From NCBI GenBank assembly GCA_009908385.1, contig JAAAPE010000075.1:1-64000 (forward strand): 64,000 bases of DNA, in the 5' to 3' direction. Source of the stretch: Gammaproteobacteria bacterium. GTDB lineage: Bacteria > Pseudomonadota > Gammaproteobacteria > Xanthomonadales > Wenzhouxiangellaceae. Below the pieces are notes generated by a model that saw nothing but the letters and a program-made list of their open reading frames with translations, had not been told where the DNA came from and did not search any database. This document shows, piece after piece, positions 29,001 to 37,898 of the stretch (within the stretch, counting starts at the first letter, position 1; each line of letters begins with the position of its first letter). Both the position numbers and the translations under genes were made by a program.

Positions 29001-29996
29001 GAGCGCTACCGCCAGGGTGAGCTCACCTCCGAGAGCAGCCCCGGCACCGGAATCGGCCTGGCGCTGGTGCGCGAACTGGCCGAGCTGCACGGCGGGTCGG
29101 CCCGCCTGGACGATTCACGCGAACCGGGGGCTTGTTTCGTCCTCGAGATGCCGTCGAACCTCGAGCCCATCACGGCGGCGGTCGAAACTGAACTTGCTGG
29201 CGAGCCCGAGGCGGTGGATGAATCGCCCGCCGATTCGACCCCGCTCGACGCCGAAGACGTCCCCTGCGCACTGCTGGTCGACGATAACGCCGAACTGCGC
29301 GAGTTCCTTCGCCTGCGTCTGGGTCGCAGCTACCGTATTCTCGAGGCAGCCGACGGCGCCCAGGGCCTGGCGGCCGCGCGCGAAGCCTTGCCGGACGTGA
29401 TCATCACCGACGGACTGATGCCGGTGATGGACGGCCTGGCGATGACGCGCGAGATCAAGGCCGACCCCGAACTGGCTTTCGTGCCGGTGCTAATGCTCAC
29501 CTCACGGGCAGCCCCTGAAGACGCCGTGCGCGGACTCGAGGCCGGCGCCGACGACTACCTGGCCAAGCCTTTCGACAGCGCCGAGTTGGCTGCGCGGGTT
29601 GCCGGCCTGATCGCCTCGCGCCGACGCCTGAAGGCGCGTCTCGAAGCGGGCGAGCGGATTCCGGATGAGCGCCCCGAATCCGCCTTCCTGGCGCAGGTCG
29701 ATGCCGTGCTCGATGCCCATCTGGGCGAGCCGGGCTTCTCGATCCGCGACTGGGCGCAGCTGATGCACATGGACCGCACCACGCTCTACCGGCGACTCAA
29801 GAGCGAGACCGAGCAGTCGCCGGAGGACTACCTGCGCGAAAGACGCCTGCAGGCGGCCGAGCGGCTGCTGGCCAGGCGCGCGGGCAACGTCGCCGAAGTG
29901 GCCGACGCGGTCGGTTTTGCCAGCGTCTCGCATTTCTCGCGCCGCTTTCGGGTGCGCTTCGACTGCACGCCGGCCGCCTGGGCGCGGAAAAGCTGA
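26040..29996 (+). CDS. Hybrid two-component regulator (HTCS): propeller sensor, Y_Y_Y-like, TM, HisKA/HATPase, REC, AraC HTH
   Basis: FFANVSHELRTPLTLTRAPLQEL, DSGPGVDPRDRQAIFERYRQGE, LLVDDNAELREFLRLRLG, YLAKPFDSAEL, AraC HTH VAEVADAVGFASVSHFSRRFRVRFDCTPAAW. Start uncertain (25980 or 26040, or a near-cognate codon downstream). Confidence 0.9.
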   Translation: MRSCVCLRSRDLIGALLLLTSGYALALEPPPGKPPVRNYTMAEYGGHLTNWVIRQGPDQRIYVGGGDGLVIFDGASWQSIRSRHRNRIRVMEIDETGRIWVGSPDEFGYFEAGEDGGPVYHSLSDRLPEGQRNFGSVRGLQLIGDSVYFHALRHLFLWRDGQLSVVQATDSVFRIALQHRSRFLVVVGDRFHDYTDFPRSGERPAPEPGWRMPEGPRLSFVTSWTDGRILMGSVDDGLFWLSDEDPEALETGFDFSGAWPYRAMPAPDGGMLVASQQAGLFRIGQDGKLIEQVTHRNGLTVNGIYDLTLDHEQGVWLAQGGAIARLDLFGGRRVYDADFGLSTTNALVAFEGRWLVGGDAGLSVLRADGSDASRLETIDAPILEVFQILPDGDGLLVAGSEGVHRMVPDFETMSLSEHDLLISDTYSYGLVRSRLRDAVYAELESGLGVLLKTEDGWRAIERVEGVAHRAHTVAEDVRGRVWVGTVVGRYYRLAWQGNALILEDVLDADDGVPEGYAWAFNLGERMVLGTSEGGFRPVEPGAGRIEPEPDFGNDALGEPRGVYRIFGAPDGEVVAGIGPGGALWRGRLTDDGGFDWYGRWLTDLAPAVNWFIGERGDHLWIGRHPGLLRLDWPPTATEAEPSRLQVVRAGFPDSGRWLIAGPGSGGLTESLGPKSGSLRFEYALGSYRAPDLTEYRVRLDGLEDGWSRWSDETRRDYTNLPGGDYAFRVQARNAAGSVSESEPLTFSVRSPWYLTPLAWAGYVAIGLLLLMLAARYGQRARERRLLLRQKELSEEVASRTAEVRAQAREIRRESDARARFFANVSHELRTPLTLTRAPLQELAQHAGGQLDDASKQYLDVALRNSEAMQSLIGQILDLQRLEAGRMPLRLVRVDLAGIVRGVVDRFALQAKLRGVELITEGIEQALVMACDQAHVDTMLANLLSNALKFTPDGGQIVIRLDAGPDRIELSVRDSGPGVDPRDRQAIFERYRQGELTSESSPGTGIGLALVRELAELHGGSARLDDSREPGACFVLEMPSNLEPITAAVETELAGEPEAVDESPADSTPLDAEDVPCALLVDDNAELREFLRLRLGRSYRILEAADGAQGLAAAREALPDVIITDGLMPVMDGLAMTREIKADPELAFVPVLMLTSRAAPEDAVRGLEAGADDYLAKPFDSAELAARVAGLIASRRRLKARLEAGERIPDERPESAFLAQVDAVLDAHLGEPGFSIRDWAQLMHMDRTTLYRRLKSETEQSPEDYLRERRLQAAERLLARRAGNVAEVADAVGFASVSHFSRRFRVRFDCTPAAWARKS

Positions 29997-30097
29997 CTTG
30001 CAACCAGCAGGCAAGCGGTCCGCAACACCCACCCATTCCGATCCGGAACGATCTCGTTAATACTTGAGGGGAGGACTACAGGACAAGGGAGCGGGGC

Positions 30098-33000
30098 ATG
30101 CACAAGCGGATCGAAGGACAGCTGGCCGGCTTGCTGTTGCTGATTGTGGCCGTCGAAGGGATGGCCGAAGTACGGGCCCTGCCGCCGGAGTCGCAATCTT
30201 CGATGAGCGCGGTCAATCTGGCCGAAGCAGCGGCGCGGGGGGCGCAAGACGGTCTGATTTCGACCTTCGATTTGCAGCGACTCGAATTCGACCGCGGACG
30301 GCTCTGGCTGGAGTCGGTCGAGCCGATCGTGCTCCAGCTTCAGCAGCCGAAAAGTCAGGTCGGCCTGCAAGTGGGCGAGTTGCAGGATTCGATCGTGTTG
30401 GTGACGCTTCACCGCGGCGACCACCTTGTGGGGCGCCAGCTTTTCGCCGACCGGGCCGTACCCGGCAGCCGCCTGGCGGTGGTGCGCGACGGCTGGATGG
30501 GCGTCGAGTCCGGCCAGGCCTTCGACCGCGTCGAATTGAGCAGGATCGAAGGCCCCGGGCCGGCGGTCGGAATCGAATCGGTGTCGTTGTCGAACGACGC
30601 TGGCGCGCGTGGCGCCGGCTCGGAGCTGGCTTGCATCCTGCCCCTGGCCGCGGCCTACAACTTCTCGTCGGTCTATACGCTCACACCGGCGCCGGGGGCT
30701 TACGCGGCGGGCTGGGCGGCCTATGCCGCCAATCTCGCGCTGAAGTTCTGCAAGCCGACCCTGATTGCACCGGGCACTGTCGAGCGCGAAGTCCCGCCGG
30801 GCCAGTGCGAAGTCGAGCTCGAGCAGCCGCACATGGCCTTCGTCTACTCCGACGCGCTCGGTATTCCCATCGCCACCCAGAGCGACTGGGGCGAGCTGGG
30901 CACGCCGCAAATGCTCCACCACAACACCGATGTCGACGTGATGCTGCTGGCCGGCAATCCCGGCCCGCCGACGGCGAAGTCCACCGAACTGGATTTCCTG
31001 CTGACCAGCGCCTCGTTCGATGCCAGCGACAAGATCTGGGAAAGCTGCCGCGAAGACGGCAGCGTGCGCTACAGCCAGCTCGATGGCGCCGGCCCGGAGT
31101 ACGAATGTCCCTACGTCGAGGATCGGATGCTGTCGTTTCCGGTCGGCCACAACACGGTGGTGTGGCGGGCCAATCCGCGCCTGAGCCCGGTCGATCTGGT
31201 CATCCCGATTCCAGGGCTCCCGTCCGGTGCGAAGTTTCAACCCTATTCAGGCCTCCTTTTCGAGATCTGGTTGGAGACCTGGTTCACCGTGCTGGATACC
31301 CAGATCAACGGCTGGCGGCTGCCGAACGCGCAGTTCGATTTTCAGAGCGTGACCGTGTTCGACGAAATCCCGCCGACGATCACCCCTTCGCCCGGCAGCG
31401 AGGGCAACGCCAGCGCCACGCTGGTGGGTGGCGTGCTGCACGTGACCATCGAAGCCGACGAAGTTGGCGGCGTGTCGCGCCGCCGCTACGAGGACACGCT
31501 GCGCTCGTTCCTGCAGGTGAGCGATGCCTGCGACCGTGACACCACTTTGAGTCTGGCGTTTCCAAACGAAGCCCTGCGCAGCTTCTGGCCGGTCAGTACC
31601 GATACGCAGGACAACAGTTTCGAAGTGGCCTGGACGGCCCGGGACCCGGGTCCAAACATGGCCGGGTTGCCGAACGAGACGGCGACGACGATGCACATCG
31701 AAGTGCTCGACCGCCAGCCGCCATCGCTGGTGCCGCCGCCGGACATCGTCGAGATCGATACGCAGCAGGTCAGCGACCTGGGCCAGGCGGCCGTATTCGA
31801 CCTGGTCGATTTGAGTCCGCAGGTCAGCAACGATGCCGCGCTTCCACTGGGCCTGGGCCTGCACGAGATCACCTGGACGGCCGTGGACGACGCCGGCAAC
31901 AGCGCTCAGGCGGTCCAGATCGTCAACGTCAAGGCCTCCAATATCCCGCCGGTGGCGTTGGCCCAGACCGGCCCCGGCCGGCCCGATGCGGTTTCGTTCG
32001 AGCCGACGCCGATCCGGCTGCAGGGCAATGATCCCGACGGCGACCCGCTGCGCTTCAAGATCGAGGACGTTCCCGAAAACGGCTTTTTCGTCGCGCCGCT
32101 TTATCCGTACTTCATCGAGGACTTCCGGATCGAGCAGTCGATCAGTGACGCCCAACTCGACGACCTGTGTACCAACGGCCCCGAGGCACCCAACGGCGCC
32201 TTTGAACTCGAGTTTCCCTCCGAGCCCATCTACATCACGGTCACCGACCAGGGCGAAACCTTTGTCGTGGACAAAGGCTCCATCAACTGCAGCGGTGGTG
32301 ACTCCGAGCGCTTCCAGCGTCTCGCAAGATTCAGTCCGGACGGCAGCCTGCATTCCACCGAGCGAGTGAGTGGTTTCGACTTTCGCGACGTGGTTTTCGA
32401 TGTCGACAACGGCTGGATCGTGGCCACCTCGGTCAATGGAACGGGCGAGGGCTTCATCCGGGTGTACGACACCGACTTGAACGACATTCAGGACTATGGG
32501 CTGACAGATGTGCGCAACACGGATGGCGATTGCGTTCCTTTCGCGACGGGTGGTTGCGACATTGAGAACGCGAGAAGTGCGGTCCTCGACGATATCGGCC
32601 TGCTATACCTGATGGACTTTACCGGCCGGATCTTTGCTCTGGATGACGAGCGGGCGCCTTCCGATCCAACCGTTTTCATCGACTATCTCAGTGACGATGT
32701 CGAGAACACCCAACCCACCTGGGTCGATGCCGGATCGCTGGCCATTGATTCGGAAGGATTCGTCTACGCCTCACGCAACGACCGCATCTACAAGTACGAG
32801 CCGGCCTGGGTGAACAGCGAAGGACAGGTCGTTCCCGGTGATCCCGTCGGCTGGCTGGGTCGCTGCGATATCGACCTGGCCCCGGGCGACCAGGCGGTGT
32901 GCGATGTGGCCAACCATCGCTCCCTGGGATTTTCCTGCACCGACGATATCTGCGGCGTCGACGACGCCTTCAACGCAGGCGAAGAAGCCCTGTGCGACGG

Positions 33001-35566
33001 TGGCGTGGTTCAGAACGCCCGCAAAGGTTGTCGGCCGGGGCAGTTCCGCGGCACGCCCAAGGGGTTGGATGTCGCCCCTGACGGCACGATTTACGTGGCC
33101 GATTCGTTCAACGCACGCATTCAACGTTTTACCTCCGACGGTTTCTTTGCCGGCCAGGCAAAATCCACCGGCTCGGGCTCGGGTTTCGTGATCGGCGATT
33201 TCGGCAATCCGGAGAACGTCTCGGTCAATTCGAGTCGTTTCTACATTCTCGATACGGACACCAATCTGCTGCATATCTCGCTGTTGACGCCCTTCGTCGA
33301 GATCGGCGACGACTACGCCGATCTCGTCTATCAGTCCAATAATGACTTTGCCTGCGAAAACAGCGCTGACTGCATCGACCTGTTCTCGTTCCGGGTCAGC
33401 GACGGCGTGCGCGATCCGGCCACCGGCCAGCCGGAAGTCAGCGCGCCGGCCGAGGTCGAAGTCGCGGTCAGTCGCAACTTCCGCGAGCCGTTTGCCACGC
33501 CCGGCATTGGCGCGATGGTGGTCGAAGACGTGCCCGAAGCGATCACGCTTGACGGCAGCGATCCCGATCCGCTCGACACGCTGGCGTTCGAGGTGGTCGA
33601 TTCACCGGCGCACGGCGCCGTCTCGATCAGTGGCAACCAGGCGACGTATACGCCAAACGCCGACTACTGGGGCCCCGACGACTTCAGCTTCAGCGTCAGC
33701 GACGGGATCGACACGTCGTCGCCCGAGGTTGTCACGCTCGAAGTCGCCGAGGTCAACGACGCACCGATCATCGACCTGCCCGACGAGGCGCTGGACGCCG
33801 GTACGGGCTATCGCTTTGAACTTGAACTGAGCTTTTCCGACCCGGATCCCGACGAGCTGCATACCGTGGAGATCGACTGGGACGACGGCACGGTGGAGTC
33901 CGAAGGCGAGTTCGACGCCGCCGGCCAGCCGACCGGGCCGATCCTGGGGCACGGCGGAACCGACTCGGGGCGGATCACGGCCGACCACATCTTCCTGAGT
34001 AGCGGCACGAAGAACGTCGAAGTCTGCATCACCGATCGCATGCAGCTCGACGGCAACGACGACAAGGTGCCTACGCCGGGCCTGTCGCTCCAGACCTGCG
34101 AGACGATTGCCGTCGCGGTGACTGACGCCGTCGACCTGCAGCTGACGGCCGAACCTTCCACGGATGTGGCCCTGCCGGACAGCTTCGTGAGCTATGTCTT
34201 CGATATCGAGAACCTGGCGCCCCAGGCCGGCTCGGGCGTGACGGCAACCGGCGTGGTATTTTCGATACGTCTTTCGGGCGGTTTCGATCCGGGCAGCATC
34301 ACCACACCGCCGGGCTGCACGCGAAACGGCTACCGGCTCGACTGCACGATCGGTTCCCTGTCTCCGGGGCAGTCCCAGGACTTGAACGTGACCGCGCAAG
34401 TGGACAGTGGCACCGAATCGGGCTATTTGCTGGTGACCGAAGCCGAGGCCATGCTCGATCAGGAACCGCTTCGCTCGGAGCTGTCGCTGCTCCTGACCAC
34501 GCCGGTTTCGCGCCCGGCCGATTTCCAGGTCGGCGCGGTGGGCGATGCGCTCAGGGACGAACCGGACGCCAACCCGGGCGATGGTCAGTGCGCCACGGCC
34601 GACGGTGTGTGTACGCTGCGCGCGGCGCTCGACGAGGCCGCCACGGCCGCTACGCCCCAAGTGATCGCGCTCGCCAACGGCTTGTACCTGCTGGAGGACA
34701 CGCTGGAGATCAGCAGCGATGTGACGCTGCTCGGCAACGGCCCCGATAAGACCCGGATACATGGTGCACGTCTGGTCACCCAGTCCGGAGCCGACACCCT
34801 GCGCATCGAGAATCTCACCCTCAGTGGTGGTGGCATGACCGTGGGGCCAGACTCACTGATCATTCGCCGGGTGCGCTTCACCGACAACGAAAACCCCAGC
34901 ACTTTCGGCGGTGCGATTCAGACCACTGGCTCTGTTCTGGACATTCGCGACAGCACCTTCGACAACAATCGTGCCGTTGACGGCGGTAGTTTGATGTGCT
35001 TCTCCTGTAGCGGCGTGATCGAGAACGTGACCGTCACCGGCGGCAGTGGCGGCGGGCTGACCTTCGCCAACTCGGGTCAGGTGGCCTTGAAGCACCTGAC
35101 CATCGTCGGCACCGGCGGCGGCAGGTTCTGGAGCTTGCCGAACGGAGCGGCGCTCCACGTCTACGACGACATGGCCGTCACCATCGCCAACTCGGTCGTG
35201 GCCGGCAACTACTCGACCGGCGATGCCGTCAACTGCGCGGTGGGCAGCACCGCCAGCCTGGTCTCCGAGGGCAACAACGCGTTCGGCGACCTGACCGGCT
35301 GCAATGTCTCGCCGCAGGCCAGTGACTTGGACATCACCAACGCAGGCCTGGAAAATCTGGCCGCCGGCCTCGATGGCCTGCCGGTCCGCCGGCCGAAAGC
35401 CGACAGTCCCCTGGTCGACGCATTCGATGGTTCGGGTTGCCTGGCGACCGATGCCCGCGGCATCAGCCGCCCGCGTGACGGTGACGAGGACGGCATTGCC
35501 CGCTGCGATATCGGCGCGGTCGAGAGACGTCGGAACGGAATCTTCTCGGACGAATTCGAGGGCTGA
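30098..35566 (+). CDS. Very large secreted protein: HYR/propeller/cadherin-like regions plus CSLREA-like and beta-helix C-terminal region; IFSDEF tail
   Basis: PENGFFVAPLYPYFIEDFR parallels PANGEFVAPLYPFFIEDYR of 21834..25934; NPGDGQCATADGVCTLRAALDEA (CSLREA-like); ends CDIGAVERRRNGIFSDEFEG. Confidence 0.85.
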   Translation: MHKRIEGQLAGLLLLIVAVEGMAEVRALPPESQSSMSAVNLAEAAARGAQDGLISTFDLQRLEFDRGRLWLESVEPIVLQLQQPKSQVGLQVGELQDSIVLVTLHRGDHLVGRQLFADRAVPGSRLAVVRDGWMGVESGQAFDRVELSRIEGPGPAVGIESVSLSNDAGARGAGSELACILPLAAAYNFSSVYTLTPAPGAYAAGWAAYAANLALKFCKPTLIAPGTVEREVPPGQCEVELEQPHMAFVYSDALGIPIATQSDWGELGTPQMLHHNTDVDVMLLAGNPGPPTAKSTELDFLLTSASFDASDKIWESCREDGSVRYSQLDGAGPEYECPYVEDRMLSFPVGHNTVVWRANPRLSPVDLVIPIPGLPSGAKFQPYSGLLFEIWLETWFTVLDTQINGWRLPNAQFDFQSVTVFDEIPPTITPSPGSEGNASATLVGGVLHVTIEADEVGGVSRRRYEDTLRSFLQVSDACDRDTTLSLAFPNEALRSFWPVSTDTQDNSFEVAWTARDPGPNMAGLPNETATTMHIEVLDRQPPSLVPPPDIVEIDTQQVSDLGQAAVFDLVDLSPQVSNDAALPLGLGLHEITWTAVDDAGNSAQAVQIVNVKASNIPPVALAQTGPGRPDAVSFEPTPIRLQGNDPDGDPLRFKIEDVPENGFFVAPLYPYFIEDFRIEQSISDAQLDDLCTNGPEAPNGAFELEFPSEPIYITVTDQGETFVVDKGSINCSGGDSERFQRLARFSPDGSLHSTERVSGFDFRDVVFDVDNGWIVATSVNGTGEGFIRVYDTDLNDIQDYGLTDVRNTDGDCVPFATGGCDIENARSAVLDDIGLLYLMDFTGRIFALDDERAPSDPTVFIDYLSDDVENTQPTWVDAGSLAIDSEGFVYASRNDRIYKYEPAWVNSEGQVVPGDPVGWLGRCDIDLAPGDQAVCDVANHRSLGFSCTDDICGVDDAFNAGEEALCDGGVVQNARKGCRPGQFRGTPKGLDVAPDGTIYVADSFNARIQRFTSDGFFAGQAKSTGSGSGFVIGDFGNPENVSVNSSRFYILDTDTNLLHISLLTPFVEIGDDYADLVYQSNNDFACENSADCIDLFSFRVSDGVRDPATGQPEVSAPAEVEVAVSRNFREPFATPGIGAMVVEDVPEAITLDGSDPDPLDTLAFEVVDSPAHGAVSISGNQATYTPNADYWGPDDFSFSVSDGIDTSSPEVVTLEVAEVNDAPIIDLPDEALDAGTGYRFELELSFSDPDPDELHTVEIDWDDGTVESEGEFDAAGQPTGPILGHGGTDSGRITADHIFLSSGTKNVEVCITDRMQLDGNDDKVPTPGLSLQTCETIAVAVTDAVDLQLTAEPSTDVALPDSFVSYVFDIENLAPQAGSGVTATGVVFSIRLSGGFDPGSITTPPGCTRNGYRLDCTIGSLSPGQSQDLNVTAQVDSGTESGYLLVTEAEAMLDQEPLRSELSLLLTTPVSRPADFQVGAVGDALRDEPDANPGDGQCATADGVCTLRAALDEAATAATPQVIALANGLYLLEDTLEISSDVTLLGNGPDKTRIHGARLVTQSGADTLRIENLTLSGGGMTVGPDSLIIRRVRFTDNENPSTFGGAIQTTGSVLDIRDSTFDNNRAVDGGSLMCFSCSGVIENVTVTGGSGGGLTFANSGQVALKHLTIVGTGGGRFWSLPNGAALHVYDDMAVTIANSVVAGNYSTGDAVNCAVGSTASLVSEGNNAFGDLTGCNVSPQASDLDITNAGLENLAAGLDGLPVRRPKADSPLVDAFDGSGCLATDARGISRPRDGDEDGIARCDIGAVERRRNGIFSDEFEG

Positions 35567-35678
35567 TGCCGGCAGACCGGTGGTCGTTCGGATCTCAGTA
35601 ATTGGCGAGAGGGGCCTGCTACACTTTGGGGCGCCGGGGCAGCGGTCGCCGGCCTGACTTCAGCCATTGGAGGGGGCG

Positions 35679-37802
35679 ATTCGACTCCTGAGCGAACTCA
35701 AGCAGCGCAGGACCTTTCAGGTCGCCGCGACCTATTTCGTCATCGCCTGGCTGCTGATACAGGCCGGCGATATCCTGCTCGGCAATTTCGGCGCCCCGGA
35801 CTGGGTGTTCAAAACACTGGTTCTGATGCTGGCCCTGGGTTTTCCCGTCACCCTGTTCATTGCCTGGTTTCTTGGCGAATCGTCGGACCAGGCGAGGGTC
35901 ACAGGCGGGGCCGGTGCGAGCGCGGGCCGGAACCTAATGTCGGTGTTCGCCGCCGCTGCAGTGACCGCCATGGCAGTCACCCTGGTGTGGCTGGTCTGGG
36001 ACAAGTTCCGCGGCGAGCCCGTCGGGAGCGACCCCGTCCGCGAGGCATCGGTCGCCGTCCTGCCTTTCGCCGACATGAGTGCCGAAGGCGACCAGGAATA
36101 TTTCGCCGACGGCCTGTCGGAGGAGATCCTCAACCTGCTGGCCGGCATTCGTGAGCTGAAGGTTTCAGGCCGGACATCCTCGTTCTCGTTCAAGGGCAAG
36201 GACGTGCCGATTCCCCGGATCGGCGAACAGCTGGGCGTTGCGCACGTGCTCGAGGGCAGCGTTCGCAAGGCCGGCGACCAGGTGCGCGTGACCGCGCAGC
36301 TGATCGAAGCCGAGGGCGGCTTTCATCTCTGGTCCGAGACCTATGATCGCCGGCTCGACGACATCTTCGAGATCCAGGACGACATCGCCGGTGCCATCGC
36401 CGGCCAGCTCAAGCTGAGCCTGATCGATAGCGACGGCCGGGCGGTCAGCGCCAACAGCACCGATTCGCTCGAGGCCTACGAGCTCTATCTCGAGGCGCGC
36501 CGGCTGGTACAGGGGCGCTCGCTGGAAGGCCTGGAGCGAGCCCACGAGCTGCTCGAGCGGGCCCTTGCGCTCGACCCGGATTTCGCGCCGGCCCTGGCCG
36601 AGTCGGCATTGACCTGGCTGATGCGCTCGAATGCGCGCATCACGCCCGGCGACATTCCCCTGGCCACGGCGCTCTCGGAAGCCCGCCCGCGCCTCGAGCG
36701 CGCGCTTGCGCTCGATCCGAGGCTGGCCGAGGGCTACGCCGTCGGTGGCCTGATGAACATCCTGGAGCGCGATTTCGAGGGCGCGGAGTCCGCGCTGGCC
36801 CGAGCGCTCGAGCTCAACCCGAGCCAGTCCGACGCGCTCAACTGGCGCGCCATCAACCTGCGCAGCAGCGGGCGTTTACGTGAGGACATCCGGGCCAGGC
36901 GCCAGCTGGCCAAGATCGATCCGCTGCACGTCAGTAACCTGTTCAATCTCGCCATCGGCTATATCTTGGCGGGGGACGAAGCGGCCGCGATGGCGGAGGC
37001 CCGCGGTATGCGCGAGCGGTTTCCCGGGATTCCCTGGGGGGAACTGGCCGAACTCGAGGTGCTCGAGGCATTCGGCCGGCTGGCCGAGGCCGACCGGATG
37101 GGGCGTCGGGCGATCGAGGCCGGCAACGAAGTCGTGCGTTCGGCGGCCGGCAGCGTCAATTTCATGCTCGGTCGCTACGAAGCTTCGATGGCGCTTGCCG
37201 GCGTCGAGTACGACATGGCATTGCTGGCTCTGGGGCGGGTCGACGAGGCGCTGGCGGCGGCGCGAGACCGGGCCGTATCGTCACCCCGCGACCAGGAAGC
37301 CGCGCACGGCCTGATGCACACCCTGAGCCTGGCCGGCCGACACGAGGCGGTGCTGGCTTACTACGAGAAGCGCTGGGGCAGTATCGAGGCACTGTCCCAG
37401 TATTTCGGTTTCGACACGCTGTCGGCCGAGATGATCCCGGTGGCCGCGGCGCAATACCACCTGGGCTTGACCGAGGCACTCGAGGACACGATGGCCCACT
37501 GGCGCCAGCGAATGACCGTCCCCGTCGACCAGGGTTACGACATGCCCTACTTCCATGCCATCCGGGCCCGGCTCGAGGCCCTCTCGGGCCATCCGGAACC
37601 GGCGGTCGAGTTTCTGGCCAGGTCCGTCGAGGGCGGCTATCTCGATCCGCTGCTGCAGCGGATGCCGTCGTTCTCGATGCTTCGCAACGATCCGGCATTC
37701 CAGCGTGTCGTCGAGCGCAATTTCGAATTGATCGACATCGAGCGCTCGAAGCTCGATCTGCCCCCGATCGAACGGGAGCAGGCTGCGCCGCCCCCACCGT
37801 AG
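35679..37802 (+). CDS. TM protein with TolB/FlgO-like domain and TPR repeats
   Basis: LLSELKQRRTFQVAATYFVIAWLLIQAGD, ASVAVLPFADMSAEGDQEYFADGLSEEILNLLAGIRELKVSGRTSSFSFKGKDV, TPR-like C-terminus. Annotated TTG start at 35667 lacks an RBS; ATT at 35679 follows GGAGGGGGCG. Confidence 0.8.
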   Translation: MRLLSELKQRRTFQVAATYFVIAWLLIQAGDILLGNFGAPDWVFKTLVLMLALGFPVTLFIAWFLGESSDQARVTGGAGASAGRNLMSVFAAAAVTAMAVTLVWLVWDKFRGEPVGSDPVREASVAVLPFADMSAEGDQEYFADGLSEEILNLLAGIRELKVSGRTSSFSFKGKDVPIPRIGEQLGVAHVLEGSVRKAGDQVRVTAQLIEAEGGFHLWSETYDRRLDDIFEIQDDIAGAIAGQLKLSLIDSDGRAVSANSTDSLEAYELYLEARRLVQGRSLEGLERAHELLERALALDPDFAPALAESALTWLMRSNARITPGDIPLATALSEARPRLERALALDPRLAEGYAVGGLMNILERDFEGAESALARALELNPSQSDALNWRAINLRSSGRLREDIRARRQLAKIDPLHVSNLFNLAIGYILAGDEAAAMAEARGMRERFPGIPWGELAELEVLEAFGRLAEADRMGRRAIEAGNEVVRSAAGSVNFMLGRYEASMALAGVEYDMALLALGRVDEALAAARDRAVSSPRDQEAAHGLMHTLSLAGRHEAVLAYYEKRWGSIEALSQYFGFDTLSAEMIPVAAAQYHLGLTEALEDTMAHWRQRMTVPVDQGYDMPYFHAIRARLEALSGHPEPAVEFLARSVEGGYLDPLLQRMPSFSMLRNDPAFQRVVERNFELIDIERSKLDLPPIEREQAAPPPP

Positions 37803-37898
37803 ACCGTCGCGGGCTCGTTCTGCGTCCTGCCGCGCTCGGCGGCCTGGTCGTGCGGTTCTCCGGTGCCGGGCGCCGGCAGACCGAGGATCAGGGCCGGG

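Noticed and set aside
27186-29090. 634-aa minus-strand ORF
   Set aside because: Antisense to the HTCS gene.
35584-35612. CGTTCGGATCTCAGTAATTGGCGAG as a sixth copy of the conserved element
   Set aside because: First box matches but the second is GGCGAG instead of GGCATT, and distance to the start (55+ nt) is off.
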